DNA of 64,000 nt from Halomonas sp. Lineage in GTDB: Bacteria > Pseudomonadota > Gammaproteobacteria > Pseudomonadales > Halomonadaceae. The stretch covers positions 124,001-188,000 of the forward strand of contig JAGYKP010000084.1 in assembly GCA_018401555.1 (NCBI GenBank), in the 5' to 3' direction. Below the pieces are notes generated by a model. That model saw only the letters and a list, made by a program, of their open reading frames with translations, was not told where the DNA came from and made no database searches. This document shows positions 9,055-18,677 of the stretch, one piece after another (positions within the stretch are counted from its first letter, which is position 1; every line of letters starts with the position of its first letter). The position numbers and the translations under genes were made by a program.

Positions 9055-9843
9055 ATGACGTCAACGCACTCCCCCGACGCCGGCTCCGATGCCGGCGCTT
9101 CTGCCGCCAGCGAGGCCGGCCTGCCGCGCCACGTGGCGATCATCATGGATGGCAACAACCGCTGGGCGAAGGCGCGTGGCCTCTCCGGCGTGCGCGGCCA
9201 TCACGCCGGCGTCGAGGCGGTGCGCGCCACCATTCGCCGTGCCGCCGAGCGCGGCGTCGAGGTCCTGACCCTGTTCGCCTTCTCCAGCGAGAACTGGAAG
9301 CGGCCCAGGGCCGAGGTGAGCGCGCTGATGGAGCTGTTCCTGCTGGCGCTCAAGCGCGAGGTCAACAAGCTCCACGCCAACGGCATTCGCCTCACGGTGA
9401 TCGGCGATCGCAGCGGCTTCTCCGAGGCGATCCAGGCGCATATCGCCCGCGCCGAGGCGAAGACCCGCGACAACACCCGTCTGCACCTGGTGATCGCCGC
9501 CAACTACGGCGGCCACTGGGACCTGGCCCGGGCGGCACGCCGCCTGGGCGAGCGGGTCGCCGCCGGCGAGCTCGCCCCCGAGGCGATCGACGAGGCCGCC
9601 TTCGCCACCGAACTGAGCCTGGCCGGCGTGGCGCCGGTGGATCTGTGTATCCGTACCAGCGGCGAGCAGCGTATCTCCAACTTCGTGCTCTGGGAGCTGG
9701 CCTACGCCGAGCTCCACTTCACGCAGCGCCTGTGGCCCGATTTCGACGCCGACGCCTTCGATGCCGCGCTGGAGGACTTCCGGCGTCGCAAGCGGCGCTT
9801 CGGCATGACCGATGACCAGATCGACGAGGCTCAAGGTGCTTAG
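9055..9843 (+). CDS. uppS: Undecaprenyl diphosphate synthase (cis-prenyltransferase)
   Basis: A 262-residue enzyme that adds eight isopentenyl units in cis to farnesyl diphosphate, making the C55 carrier for murein and LPS. The catalytic loop IIMDGNNRWAKARGL has Asp32; FAFSSENW and the C-terminal RTSGEQRISNFVLWELAYAE are also conserved. An acidic and Ala-rich N-terminal tail of about 22 residues precedes the fold. Its 3' end overlaps the cdsA start by 8 nt. The frame is intact. Confidence 0.96.
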   Translation: MTSTHSPDAGSDAGASAASEAGLPRHVAIIMDGNNRWAKARGLSGVRGHHAGVEAVRATIRRAAERGVEVLTLFAFSSENWKRPRAEVSALMELFLLALKREVNKLHANGIRLTVIGDRSGFSEAIQAHIARAEAKTRDNTRLHLVIAANYGGHWDLARAARRLGERVAAGELAPEAIDEAAFATELSLAGVAPVDLCIRTSGEQRISNFVLWELAYAELHFTQRLWPDFDADAFDAALEDFRRRKRRFGMTDDQIDEAQGA

Positions 9844-10637
9844 ACAGCGCATCATCACCGCCGCCTGGCTGGCACCGCTGATGCTGGCCGGCCTGTTCGG
9901 CCTCACGGGCGGCGCCTTCGCGCTCTTCACCGCGGCCATCGTGTTGCTGGGCGGCTGGGAGTGGACCAACCTGGCCGGCATCACTGGGCGCGGCCGACGC
10001 CTGGCGCTGGTCGCCGCGCTGGCCGTGGCCATGGCGCTGCTGTGGGCCAGCGGAGGCATCCAGGCCGCCTGGCCGCTGTGGCTGGGCCTGGTCGGCTGGG
10101 CGCTCAACCTCACCTGGGTCACCCACTATCCCGGGCGCACCGGGCAGTGGTCCTCCTCCGCCAGGCGCCTGGCCATGGGCCTGTGGGTGCTGCTGCCCGC
10201 CTGGGTGGGCCTCAATGTGCTGCGCGAGACCGGCGGCATCTGGCTGCTCTTCGTGCTGCCTGCTGGTGTGGAGCGCCGACATCGGTGCCTACTTCGCCGG
10301 CCGCGCCTTCGGGCGACAGAAGCTGGCGCCGCGGGTCAGCCCCGGCAAGAGCTGGGAGGGCGTGCTCGGCGGCATGGTGGCCACCCTGGCGCTGGCCCTG
10401 GTGTTTGCCATCGGCCAGGGGCTGGTGGCGATCGACGCCGTCCTGCTGGTGCTGACCACCCTGGCGGTGACCCTGGTCTCGGTGCTCGGCGACCTGCTCG
10501 AGAGCATGCTCAAGCGCCACCGTGGCATCAAGGATTCCAGCAACCTGCTGCCTGGCCACGGCGGCGTGCTCGACCGCATCGACAGCCTGACCGCGGCGCT
10601 GCCGCTGTTCGCCCTGCTTGCACCGGGGGTGATCTAG
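9836..10637 (+). CDS. cdsA: Phosphatidate cytidylyltransferase (one frameshift)
   Basis: Integral membrane enzyme that makes CDP-diacylglycerol, precursor of all phospholipids. The GTG at 9836 gives [17 protein letters not shown] as in other CdsA proteins and overlaps uppS. Several hydrophobic helices follow, and the CDP-alcohol signature [20 protein letters not shown], continuing into [15 protein letters not shown], is near the C-terminus. An extra C at 10259-10260 breaks the frame: with it removed, [20 protein letters not shown] reads through. The N-terminal half is therefore in one frame and the C-terminal half in another. Given the essential function, a sequencing error is far more likely than inactivation. 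Confidence 0.93.
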
Positions 10638-10638
10638 C

Positions 10639-11836
10639 ATGGCCAGCGAAACTGTCCTGCGCCGCCAGGGCGTCACCGTGCTGGGTGCCACCGGCTCCAT
10701 CGGCACCAGCACCCTGGATGTCGTCGCGCGTCATCCCGAGCGCTACCGGGTCCATGCGCTGACCGCCCACCGCTCCCGGGAGCCGCTGCTGGCGTTGTGC
10801 CGGCGTCACCGCCCGGCCGTGGCGGTGCTCGAGCGTGAGGCTGATGCCAGCTGGCTGCGCGAGCGCCTGGCCGAGGCCGGCGTCGCCACCGAGGTGCGCA
10901 GCGGGGCCGAGGCGCTGGTGGAAGTGGCCGAGGCCCCGAAGCTGGGTGGTGATGTCGGCCATCGTGGGGGCCGCGGGGCTGCTGCCGACGCTCGCCGCGG
11001 TGCGTGCCGGCAAGCGGGTGCTGCTGGCCAACAAGGAGGCCCTGGTGATGTCCGGGGCGCTGTTCATGGAGGCGGTGCCACGCCATGGCGCCACCCTGCT
11101 GCCCATCGACTCCGAACATAATGCCATCTACCAGTGTCTACCCGTGGAGCATCGCGGCGGCCTGGCCCGTCACGGGGTGACCCAGCTGCTGCTGACCGCC
11201 TCCGGCGGACCCTTCCGGGGCTGGTCGGCCGAGGCGCTGGCCGGGGTCACCCCGGCCCAGGCCTGCGCCCACCCCAACTGGAGCATGGGGCAGAAGATCT
11301 CGGTGGACAGCGCCACCCTGATGAACAAGGGGCTCGAGCTGATCGAGGCGTGCTGGCTGTTCGATGCTCGCCCCGATCAGGTGCAGGTGGTGGTGCATCC
11401 GCAGAGCGTGATTCACTCCATGGCCGCCTACAGCGACGGTTCGGTGATCGCCCAGCTCGGCAATCCCGACATGCGTACGCCCATCGCCTATGGTCTGGCG
11501 TGGCCCGAACGCATCGACGCCGGCGTCCAGTCGCTGGACCTCTTTCAGGTCGCGCGCCTCGACTTCGAACCGCCCGATGAGGCCGCCTTCCCCTGCCTGC
11601 GCCTGGCTCGGGACGCCATGGCGGCGGGCGGCACGGCGCCGGCGGTGCTCAATGCCGCCAACGAGGTGGCGGTGGCGGCCTTCCTTGCCGGGAGGCTTCC
11701 CTTCACCGGTATCGCCGAGCTGGTGGCGAGGGTGCGCGATGCCGAGCCGGTGCAGCCGGCCGATGAGCTCGAGGCGATCCTCGAGGCCGATACCCGCGCG
11801 CGGCGTGCCGCCGAGTGCCACCTGGCACGTCGGTGA
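10639..11836 (+). CDS. dxr: 1-deoxy-D-xylulose 5-phosphate reductoisomerase (one frameshift)
   Basis: Converts DXP to MEP, the committed step of the MEP isoprenoid pathway that feeds UppS next door. The NADPH-binding motif is [17 protein letters not shown]; the metal and substrate region includes [41 protein letters not shown] and [10 protein letters not shown]. An extra G in 10944-10946 shifts the frame at about residue 102; removing it gives [17 protein letters not shown]. It starts two nt after the cdsA stop. Identity is certain; the break looks like an assembly error. Confidence 0.95.
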
Positions 11837-11885
11837 GGCCAGACCGCTTGTTCATGAATAGCCATGCTGTCAGGAGGAGAGTGAC

Positions 11886-13243
11886 TTGGGCGTGATCCAG
11901 AATATCCTGGCCGTGATCGTGGTATTGGGCCTGCTGATTACCTTCCACGAGTTCGGCCACTTCTGGGTGGCACGGCGCTGCGGGGTGAAGGTGTTGCGTT
12001 TCTCGGTGGGCTTCGGCACGCCGATCTGGTCGCGGCGTGACCGCCACGGCACCGAGTACGCCATCGCCGCCATCCCGCTGGGCGGCTACGTCAAGATGCT
12101 CGACGAGCGCGAGGGCGAGGTGCCCCCCGAGGAGCTCGATCGCGCCTTCAATCGCAAGAATGTCTGGCAGCGCATCGCCATTGTCGCCGCCGGCCCCCTG
12201 GCCAATTTCCTGCTCGCCCTGGTGGCCTACTGGGCGCTGTTCGTCGCCGGTACGGCAACGGTGGCACCGGTGATCGGGGATGTGGCGCCGGACTCGCCCG
12301 CCGCGCGGGGTGGCCTGGTGGCCGGCCACGAGATCACCGCGGTGCAGGGCGAGGCGGTGCGCTCCTGGGAGGAGATCAACCTCAAGCTGGTGGCGGCCAT
12401 CGGCGAGCGGGAGGCGCTCGCCATCGCTACCCGCGAGGACGCTACCGCCGAGATTCGCCAGCACCAGTTGCCGGTGGAGGACTGGCTGGTGCGTCAGGAT
12501 CCTCCCCAGCCGCTGCCCAGCCTCGGGGTGACCCCTGGCGGCCGCCGATGCCGGCGGTGCTGGACCAGGTGATGGAGGGCGAGGCCGCCGCGGCGGCGGG
12601 ACTCGAGCCGGGTGACGAGATCATCCGCGTGGATGCGGAGCCGGTGGATGACTGGATGCACTTCGTGGATATCGTGCGAGCCAGTCCCGGCGAGCCCCTC
12701 GAGGTCGAAGTCGACCGGGGTGGCGAGCGTCTCAGCCTGACCGTCACGCCCGGCCGCAGCGAGCTGGAGGAGGGCGTGACCATCGGCTATATCGGCGCCG
12801 GAGCGGCGCCGGTGGAGTGGCCCGAGGAGTATCGCCGCGAGATCCGCTACGGCCCGGTCGCCGCGGTGGGCGAGGCCTTCGCGCGCACCGGCGAGATGAT
12901 CACGCTGACCTTCGATGCGGTGCGCAAGATGCTGGTGGGGCTGATCTCGCCCTCCAACCTCTCGGGGCCGATCACCATCGCCCAGATCTCCGGCGACTCG
13001 GCACGCGCCGGGCTGGAGAGCTTCGTCAGCTTCCTGGCCTACCTCTCGATCAGCCTGGGGGTGCTCAACCTGCTGCCGATTCCGGTGCTGGATGGCGGCC
13101 ACCTGCTCTACTATGCCATGGAGGTGGTGCGCGGGCGGCCGGTCTCGGAGCGCACCCAGGCGATCGGGCTGCGCATCGGCCTGGCGCTGGTGGGCACCCT
13201 GATGCTGATGGCGATCTACTTCGATCTGATGCGGCTCTGGTAG
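11886..13243 (+). CDS. rseP: Site-2 protease RseP (one frameshift)
   Basis: Inner-membrane zinc metalloprotease that cleaves RseA in the sigmaE pathway and clears signal-peptide remnants. The first helix carries HExxH in TFHEFGHFWVARRCGV (His21, Glu22, His25). Two PDZ-like domains follow (the second VMEGEAAAAAGLEPGDEI), and the C-terminal zinc ligand motif is NLLPIPVLDGGHL. TTG 11886 is chosen because AGGAGG (11872-11877) lies 8 nt upstream; GTG 11892 is an alternative. A C appears to be missing from the run at 12532-12535, splitting the gene between the PDZ domains; restoring it yields GVTPWRPPMPAVL. It directly precedes bamA as usual. Confidence 0.94.
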
Positions 13244-13247
13244 GGCA

Positions 13248-13317
13248 GGGCAATCGCAGTTATAGAAACCAAGGGGCGCCAGGTCAGCCCCGAGCGACAA
13301 GCCATCTGCGATTGCCC
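13248..13317 (+). repeat. Long-range perfect inverted repeat between rseP and bamA
   Basis: GGGCAATCGCAG (13248-13259) and CTGCGATTGCCC (13306-13317) are exact 12-nt complements separated by 46 nt, beginning 4 nt after the rseP stop. No T-run follows. It could fold into one large stem-loop in the rseP transcript, or mark a small RNA. Function unknown. Confidence 0.6.
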
Positions 13318-13336
13318 AGGCCCCGAGGGCCTCGCC

Positions 13337-13364
13337 TTGTCAGTTGGCCGTGCAAATGTATAAG
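13337..13364 (+). promoter_or_regulatory. Sigma70-type promoter for bamA
   Basis: TTGTCA (13337-13342), a 16-bp spacer and TATAAG (13359-13364), about 50 bp upstream of the bamA ATG. In E. coli bamA is driven by sigmaE promoters; I did not find a clear GGAACTT/TCTRA pair here. Confidence 0.6.
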
Positions 13365-13412
13365 GTGCCTGTCTGGACAGGTTTGGCAGATCAACGCGAG
13401 CGAATCGACTGC

Positions 13413-15763
13413 ATGAAAATCAAGACCATCGGACTGGCGGCACTGCTGCTTGCCGGGGCCAGTGTGGCCCAGGCGGAACCTTTCGACGTTGCCGACATTC
13501 GGGTGGAGGGCCTGCAGCGCATCTCTGCCGCCTCCGTCTTCAACGCCTTTCCTGTCACCGCCCGTGATCGCGTCGACGAGCGTGAGCTGGCCGAGGCCGC
13601 CCGTGAGCTCTTCGCCACCGGCCTGTTCGAGGATGTCAGGCTGGCCCGCGAGGGAGACGTGCTGATCATCCAGGTGGTCGAGCGCCCCACCATCAGCCGC
13701 CTCAATATCGACGGCAACCGCCAGCTCGACGAGGACCAGCTGCGCCAGGGACTGCGCGAGGCCGGCCTCGAGGAGGGCCAGGTGCTGCAGCTCTCCACCC
13801 TGGAGGAGATCGAACGCGAGCTCGAAGGCGTCTACCAGGCCCAGGGTCGCTACAGCGCCGGCATCGAGACCAGCGTGCGCGAGGTCGACGAGGGCCGTGT
13901 CCAGGTCGATATCGAGATCGACGAGGGCGCGGTGGCCAAGATTCGCCAGATCAATATCGTCGGCAATCGCGCCTTCGACGACGAGACCCTGCGCGAGGTG
14001 TTCGAGCTCAACGACCGCCCGGGGCGCATCTTCGGCTGGTTCTCCAAGGATGAGTACTCCCGGGAAGCCCTGGCCGGCGACCTCGAGCGGCTGCGCTCCT
14101 TCTATCTGGACCGCGGCTACGTCAATTTCAACGTCGAGTCGACCCAGGTCTCGATCAGCCCCGACAAGTCCGAGATCTTCGTCACCATCAACGTCAACGA
14201 GGGTGCCGAGTACCGGCTCGGCGACGTACGCTTCGTGGGCGACCTGACGATCAGCGAGCGCGAGGCGCGCGAGCTGCTGGAGGTCACCCCGGGCGAGACC
14301 TTCTCGCGCAGCGACGTCACCGCCTCCACCGAGGCGCTGCGTGCCCGCCTGGGTGCCGATGGCTTCGCCTTCGCCAGCGTCGATGGCATCCCCGAGACCA
14401 GTGCCGACGGCGAGACCGTCGACCTGGTATTCCGGGTCGATCCGGGCCGTCGCGCCTATGTGCGGCGCATCGAGTTCGTCGGCAACACCACCACCATGGA
14501 CGAGGTGCTGCGTCGCGAGATGACCCAGATGGAGGGCGCGCCGGCCTCCACCGATGCCATCAGCCAGTCCCAGCAGCGCCTCGAGCGCCTCGGCTTCTTC
14601 AAGCAGGTCGAGGTCGAGACCCAGCCGGTGGCCGGCGAGCCCGACAAGCTCGACGTCACCTACAGCGTCGAGGAGCAGCCCTCCGGCTCCATCTCCGCCA
14701 GCATCGGCTTCTCCCCAGAGCGCCGGCGTCATCTACGGCGTGGGCCTCTCCCAGAGCAACTTCCTGGGCACCGGCAACCGGGTGAACATTGGCGCCCAGC
14801 GCAGCGATACCTTCACCAGCATCAACTTCGGCTTCACCGATCCCTACTGGACCATGGACGGGATCTCCCGGGGCTATAACCTCTACTATCGCGAGTCCGA
14901 CTACGAGGACTCCGACATCTCCACCTACTCCACCGACGCCTACGGTGCGGGGATCAACTTCGGTTATCCGATCAACGAGATCACGCGCCTGAACTTCGGT
15001 ACCGCGGTGGAAGACCTGACCATCAAGACCTACAACGACACGGCGTCGGAGATCAAGCGCTATGTCGACGAGCAGGGCGCCGATGCCCAGGCCCTGAAGC
15101 TGACCGCCAGCTGGACCCGCAACAACCTCAACCGCGGCATCATGCCCACCGATGGCAGCTACCAGCGCCTGTCGCTGGAGACCGCGGTGCCGGGCAGCGA
15201 CGCCGAATATGCCAAGCTGCGCGCCCAGGCGCGCCAGCTCTTCGCGCTGGACGACAACCACGACTGGGCACTGAAGTTCAGCGGCGAGCTGGGCTATGCC
15301 GACACCCTGGGTGGCAGCGACCCCTATCCGTTCTACGAGAACTTCTATGCCGGCGGCCTGGGTTCGGTGCGCGGCTTCACCGGCAACACCCTGGGCCAGC
15401 CCACCACGCCGTCGGGCAACTCCACCCGCGACCGTACCCTGGGCGGCAACATGCTGGTGCAGGGCAGTGCCGAGCTGATCTTCCCGACACCCTTCGTGGG
15501 CGACCAGCGCACGGTGCAGAGCTCGCTGTTCGTCGACGGCGGCAATACCTTCCTCTCCGACTGCTACCCGGTGCTCGACGCCGATGCCACCGGCCAGCTG
15601 CGACTCGGGAGTCGACTTCGGCGACCTGCGCTACAGCGTCGGCCTGGGGCTCTCCTGGCTGACCCCGGTAGGCCCGCTGACGTTCAGTGTCGCCGAGCCG
15701 CTCAACGACGAGAGCGGCGACGATACCCAGTTCTTCCAGTTCTCCCTCGGCCAGACCTTCTGA
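13413..15763 (+). CDS. bamA: Outer membrane assembly factor BamA (two frameshifts)
   Basis: Omp85-family core of the BAM complex that folds beta-barrel proteins into the outer membrane. ATG 13413 gives a signal peptide MKIKTIGLAALLLAGASVAQA with cleavage before EPFDV. Five POTRA-type repeats follow (for example FDVADIRVEGLQRIS, ISRLNIDGNRQLDED, VAKIRQINIVGNRAF, YRLGDVRFVGDLTIS, AYVRRIEFVGNTTTM) and then the barrel, with the conserved YAGGLGSVRGF loop and C-terminal QFFQFSLGQTF ending in Phe. Extra bases lie in the C-run 14713-14716 and the G-run 15607-15609; correcting both gives one open frame. Essential, so the breaks are presumably errors. Confidence 0.95.
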
Positions 15764-15788
15764 CCGGGCCTCGACACCCTCGATACCT

Positions 15789-15808
15789 GGCCGCCGCCGG
15801 CGGCGGCC
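15789..15808. repeat. 20-bp perfect palindrome before skp
   Basis: GGCCGCCGCCGGCGGCGGCC lies between the bamA stop and the skp ribosome-binding site. It may fold as a hairpin that tunes skp expression or transcript stability; no terminator T-run follows. Confidence 0.5.
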
Positions 15809-15826
15809 CAACAGGAGTCTACCACC

Positions 15827-16308
15827 ATGCCAAGTTGACCGCCGCCTTCGCCCTGCTGCTGATGTCCGCCATCGCCCTGCCGGCCCTGGCCGCCGACGTG
15901 GCGGTGCTGGACTGGCGCCGTGCGCTGATGGAGACCGACGTGGCCCAGCGCTCCATGAGCGAGCTGGAGAACCGTGTCGGCAGCCAGCAGCAGCAGGCCC
16001 AGGCCCTCGAGCAGGAGCTCAACCAGCTGCAGCAGCGCGCCGATAGCCTCAGTGACAGCGAGCGCCAGCAGGCCAACCAGAAGGTGGCCGAGCTCAATCG
16101 CCTGATGGGCGAGGTCATGCAGGCCCGCCAGGAGTCCGAGCAGGCCCTGCTGCAGCGCGCCGAACCCAAGCTGCAGCAGGCGGTGGAGCAGATCATCGCC
16201 CGTCACAGCATTCAGGTGCTGGTGGAGCCCCAGGGGGTGCTGCACGCCGAGCGCGACCTGCAGAACGTCACCGCCGAGGTGACCGAGATTCTCAACAGCA
16301 TGCTGTGA
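15827..16308 (+). CDS. skp: Periplasmic OmpH/Skp-family chaperone (frameshift at start)
   Basis: Periplasmic holdase that escorts unfolded outer-membrane proteins to BAM. The body reads KLTAAFALLLMSAIALPALA (signal peptide), then ADVAVLDWRRALMETDVAQ and a long Gln/Glu-rich coiled coil (residues about 45-120, e.g. QQQQAQALEQELNQLQQRAD), as in OmpH. The only ATG correctly spaced from AGGAG (15813-15817) is 15827, but it reads ATG CCA AGT TGA. One base missing near 15830 would join it to AAG TTG ACC and give MxKLTAAF. TTG 15835 is an in-frame alternative but is about 17 nt from the ribosome site. Confidence 0.88.
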
Positions 16309-16327
16309 CCGCGGCGGATCCCTTCCC

Positions 16328-17366
16328 ATGACGCGAAGTGCTATTCCCAAGATGACCCTGGGTGACCTGGCCGAGCGGCTGGGCGCTCGCCTGGTCGGCG
16401 ATGCCGGGCGCCAGGTCGGCGGCCTGGCCACCCTCGGCGAGGCCGGGCCGGACCAGGTGGCCTTCCTGGCCAACCGAGCCTACCTCAAGGACCTTCCCGG
16501 GACCCGCGCCGCGGCGGTGCTGCTGCATCCTCAGCACGCCGACAGCTGCCCGGTGGACCGGCTCGAGCTGGACAACCCCTACCTGGGCTATGCCGCGGCC
16601 TCGCGGCTGTTCGACTCCCTGGCCGGGCCGAGATCCGGCCGGCATTCACCCTGCGGCGGTGGTCGATCCCACCGCCACCCTGGGCGAGCGGGTCGAGGTG
16701 GGCGCCAATGCGGTGATCGAGGCCGGGGCAACCCTGGGCGACGACGTGGTGATCGGGCCCGGCTCGGTGGTCGGTGCCGATACCACCATCGGCGACGGGG
16801 CGCGACTGCATGCCAATGTCACCGTCTACCACGGCGTGGTGATCGGCCGGCGGGTGATCCTGCACAGCGGCTGCGTGGTCGGCGGCGACGGCTTCGGCTT
16901 CGCCCACGACGGCAGTCGCTGGCACAAGATCGCCCAGCTCGGTGGGGTGGTGCTGGGCGATGATGTCGAGGTGGGCAGCTGCTCGAGCATCGACCGCGGC
17001 GCCCTGGGCGATACCCTGATCGGCAACGACGTCAAGATCGACAGCCAGGTGCAGATCGCCCACAACGTGCAGATCGGCGAGCACAGTGCCCTGGCCGGCT
17101 GCGTGGGTATCGCCGGCTCCACGAAGGTGGGGCGGCACTGCATGCTGGGCGGTGGCGTGGGCCTGGCCGGCCATCTGACCCTCTGCGATGGCGTCCAGGT
17201 GACCGGCATGAGCCTGGTGACCAACTCGATTCACGAGCCGGGCGTCTACTCCTCGGGCACCGGGGCCATGGCCAACGCCCAGTGGCGCAAGAACGCGGTG
17301 CGCTTCAAGCAGTTGGATGACATGGCCAAGCGACTCGCTCGACTCGAGCGGGCCCGCGGCGCTTGA
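16328..17366 (+). CDS. lpxD: UDP-3-O-acyl-glucosamine N-acyltransferase LpxD (one frameshift)
   Basis: Third acylation step of lipid A synthesis. The N-terminal uridine-binding domain ([17 protein letters not shown], residues about 9-25) precedes a left-handed beta-helix of hexapeptide repeats ([20 protein letters not shown] and onward) with the catalytic His in [17 protein letters not shown]. The C-terminus ends with a helix ([19 protein letters not shown]). An extra G in 16625-16627 breaks the frame at the domain junction; removal gives [19 protein letters not shown]. It sits in the canonical skp-lpxD-fabZ-lpxA-lpxB order. Confidence 0.95.
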
Positions 17367-17397
17367 GGGCCCTGCGGGGGGCGCTATAATCCCCCGC
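17363..17397 (+). promoter_or_regulatory. Sigma70-type promoter for fabZ-lpxA-lpxB
   Basis: TTGAGG (17363-17368), a 16-bp spacer and a perfect TATAAT (17385-17390). The -35 overlaps the lpxD stop codon. The -10 lies within a perfect 7-bp inverted repeat, GCGGGGG (17374-17380) and CCCCCGC (17391-17397). Confidence 0.72.
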
Positions 17398-17467
17398 CAG
17401 ACCGGCATGGTTGCCGGCTCTCGCCTGCCGGGACGGCAGGCATTCCGAGACTTCAGAGGTTGTGACG

Positions 17468-17911
17468 ATGGTAATGGACATCAACGAGATCCGTGAGTAT
17501 CTGCCCCACCGGTATCCTTTCCTGCTGGTGGATCGGGTCACCGAGCTGGCCCTGGGCGAGACCATCGTTGCCTACAAGAACGTCAGCATCAACGAACCCT
17601 TCTTCAATGGCCACTTTCCCCATCACCCGATCATGCCCGGGGTGCTGGTGATCGAGGCGCTGGCCCAGGCCTGTGGCATCCTCGGCTTCAAGACCGTCAA
17701 CAAGCTGCCCGCCGACGGCTACGTCTACTACCTGGTGGGCAGCGACAATGTGCGCTTCAAGCGTCCGGTCATGCCCGGCGACCGGCTCGACCTGCGCGCC
17801 GACGTGGTGCGCGAGAAGCGCGGCATCTGGAAGTTTGCCTGCAAGGCCAGCGTGGCCGGCGAAGTGGCCTGCGAGGCCGAGATCATCTGTGCCGAGAGGA
17901 AGGTCGCTTGA
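17468..17911 (+). CDS. fabZ: 3-hydroxyacyl-[ACP] dehydratase FabZ
   Basis: A 147-residue hot-dog-fold dehydratase of fatty-acid elongation; it competes with LpxA for 3-hydroxyacyl-ACP, which may explain the linkage. Motifs: [13 protein letters not shown], the catalytic His in [13 protein letters not shown], and the catalytic Glu in [11 protein letters not shown] 17468 ([15 protein letters not shown]) is 8 nt after CAGAGG; ATG 17474 is also possible. The TGA stop overlaps the TTG start of lpxA. Confidence 0.96.
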   Translation: MVMDINEIREYLPHRYPFLLVDRVTELALGETIVAYKNVSINEPFFNGHFPHHPIMPGVLVIEALAQACGILGFKTVNKLPADGYVYYLVGSDNVRFKRPVMPGDRLDLRADVVREKRGIWKFACKASVAGEVACEAEIICAERKVA

Positions 17912-18675
17912 TTCATCCCACCGCCCTCATCGACCCTGCCGCCCGGCTGGCCGACGACGTCGAGGTCGGCCCCTTCACGGTGGTCGGCCCCGACGTGGAG
18001 ATCGGCCCCGGATCGCGCATCGGCCCCCATGTGGTGATCAAGGGGCCGACGGTGCTCGGTGCCCGCACGCGCATCTTCCAGTTCGCCTCGGTGGGCGAGG
18101 ACTGCCAGGACAAGAAGTATGCCGGCGAACCGACCCGCCTGGTGATGGGCGATGACAACGTGGTCCGCGAAGGCGTCACCCTGCACCGCGGCACCGTCCA
18201 GGATCGCGGCGAGACCACCATCGGCTCGCGCAACCTGTTCATGGCCTATGTGCATGTGGGCCACGACTGCGTGATCGGCAACGACTGCATCCTGGCCAAC
18301 CAGGTGACCCTGGCCGGCCACGTCAGGATGGGTGACTTCGCCATCCTCGGCGGGCTCTCCGCCGTGCACCAGTTCTGCCACTTCGGCACCCATGCCATGG
18401 CCGGCGGCGGCTCCATCATCACCAAGGACACCCCGGCCTACGTGATGATCAACGGCAACCCCGCCCAGGTCCACGGCCTCAACCTGGTGGGGCTCAAGCG
18501 CCGCGGCTTCTCCCGTGATGCCCTCAAGGCGCTGGGTGAGGCCTACAAGCTGGTCTATCGCCAGGGGCTCACCGTCGAGCAGGCGCTGGCCGAGATCCGC
18601 AGCCGCTTCTCGCTGGTCGAGACCGAGGCCTTTGCCGCCTCCATCGAGGCCTCGACCCGCGGCATCATCCGCTAG
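17908..18675 (+). CDS. lpxA: UDP-N-acetylglucosamine acyltransferase LpxA
   Basis: First step of lipid A synthesis: transfer of a 3-hydroxyacyl chain from ACP to UDP-GlcNAc. A 255-residue protein made of hexapeptide repeats ([20 protein letters not shown], then [18 protein letters not shown]), with catalytic His in [12 protein letters not shown] and the family signature [15 protein letters not shown]. The start is TTG 17908, overlapping the fabZ stop, and gives the family N-terminus MIHPTA. The frame is intact. Confidence 0.96.
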   Translation: MIHPTALIDPAARLADDVEVGPFTVVGPDVEIGPGSRIGPHVVIKGPTVLGARTRIFQFASVGEDCQDKKYAGEPTRLVMGDDNVVREGVTLHRGTVQDRGETTIGSRNLFMAYVHVGHDCVIGNDCILANQVTLAGHVRMGDFAILGGLSAVHQFCHFGTHAMAGGGSIITKDTPAYVMINGNPAQVHGLNLVGLKRRGFSRDALKALGEAYKLVYRQGLTVEQALAEIRSRFSLVETEAFAASIEASTRGIIR

Positions 18676-18677
18676 TC

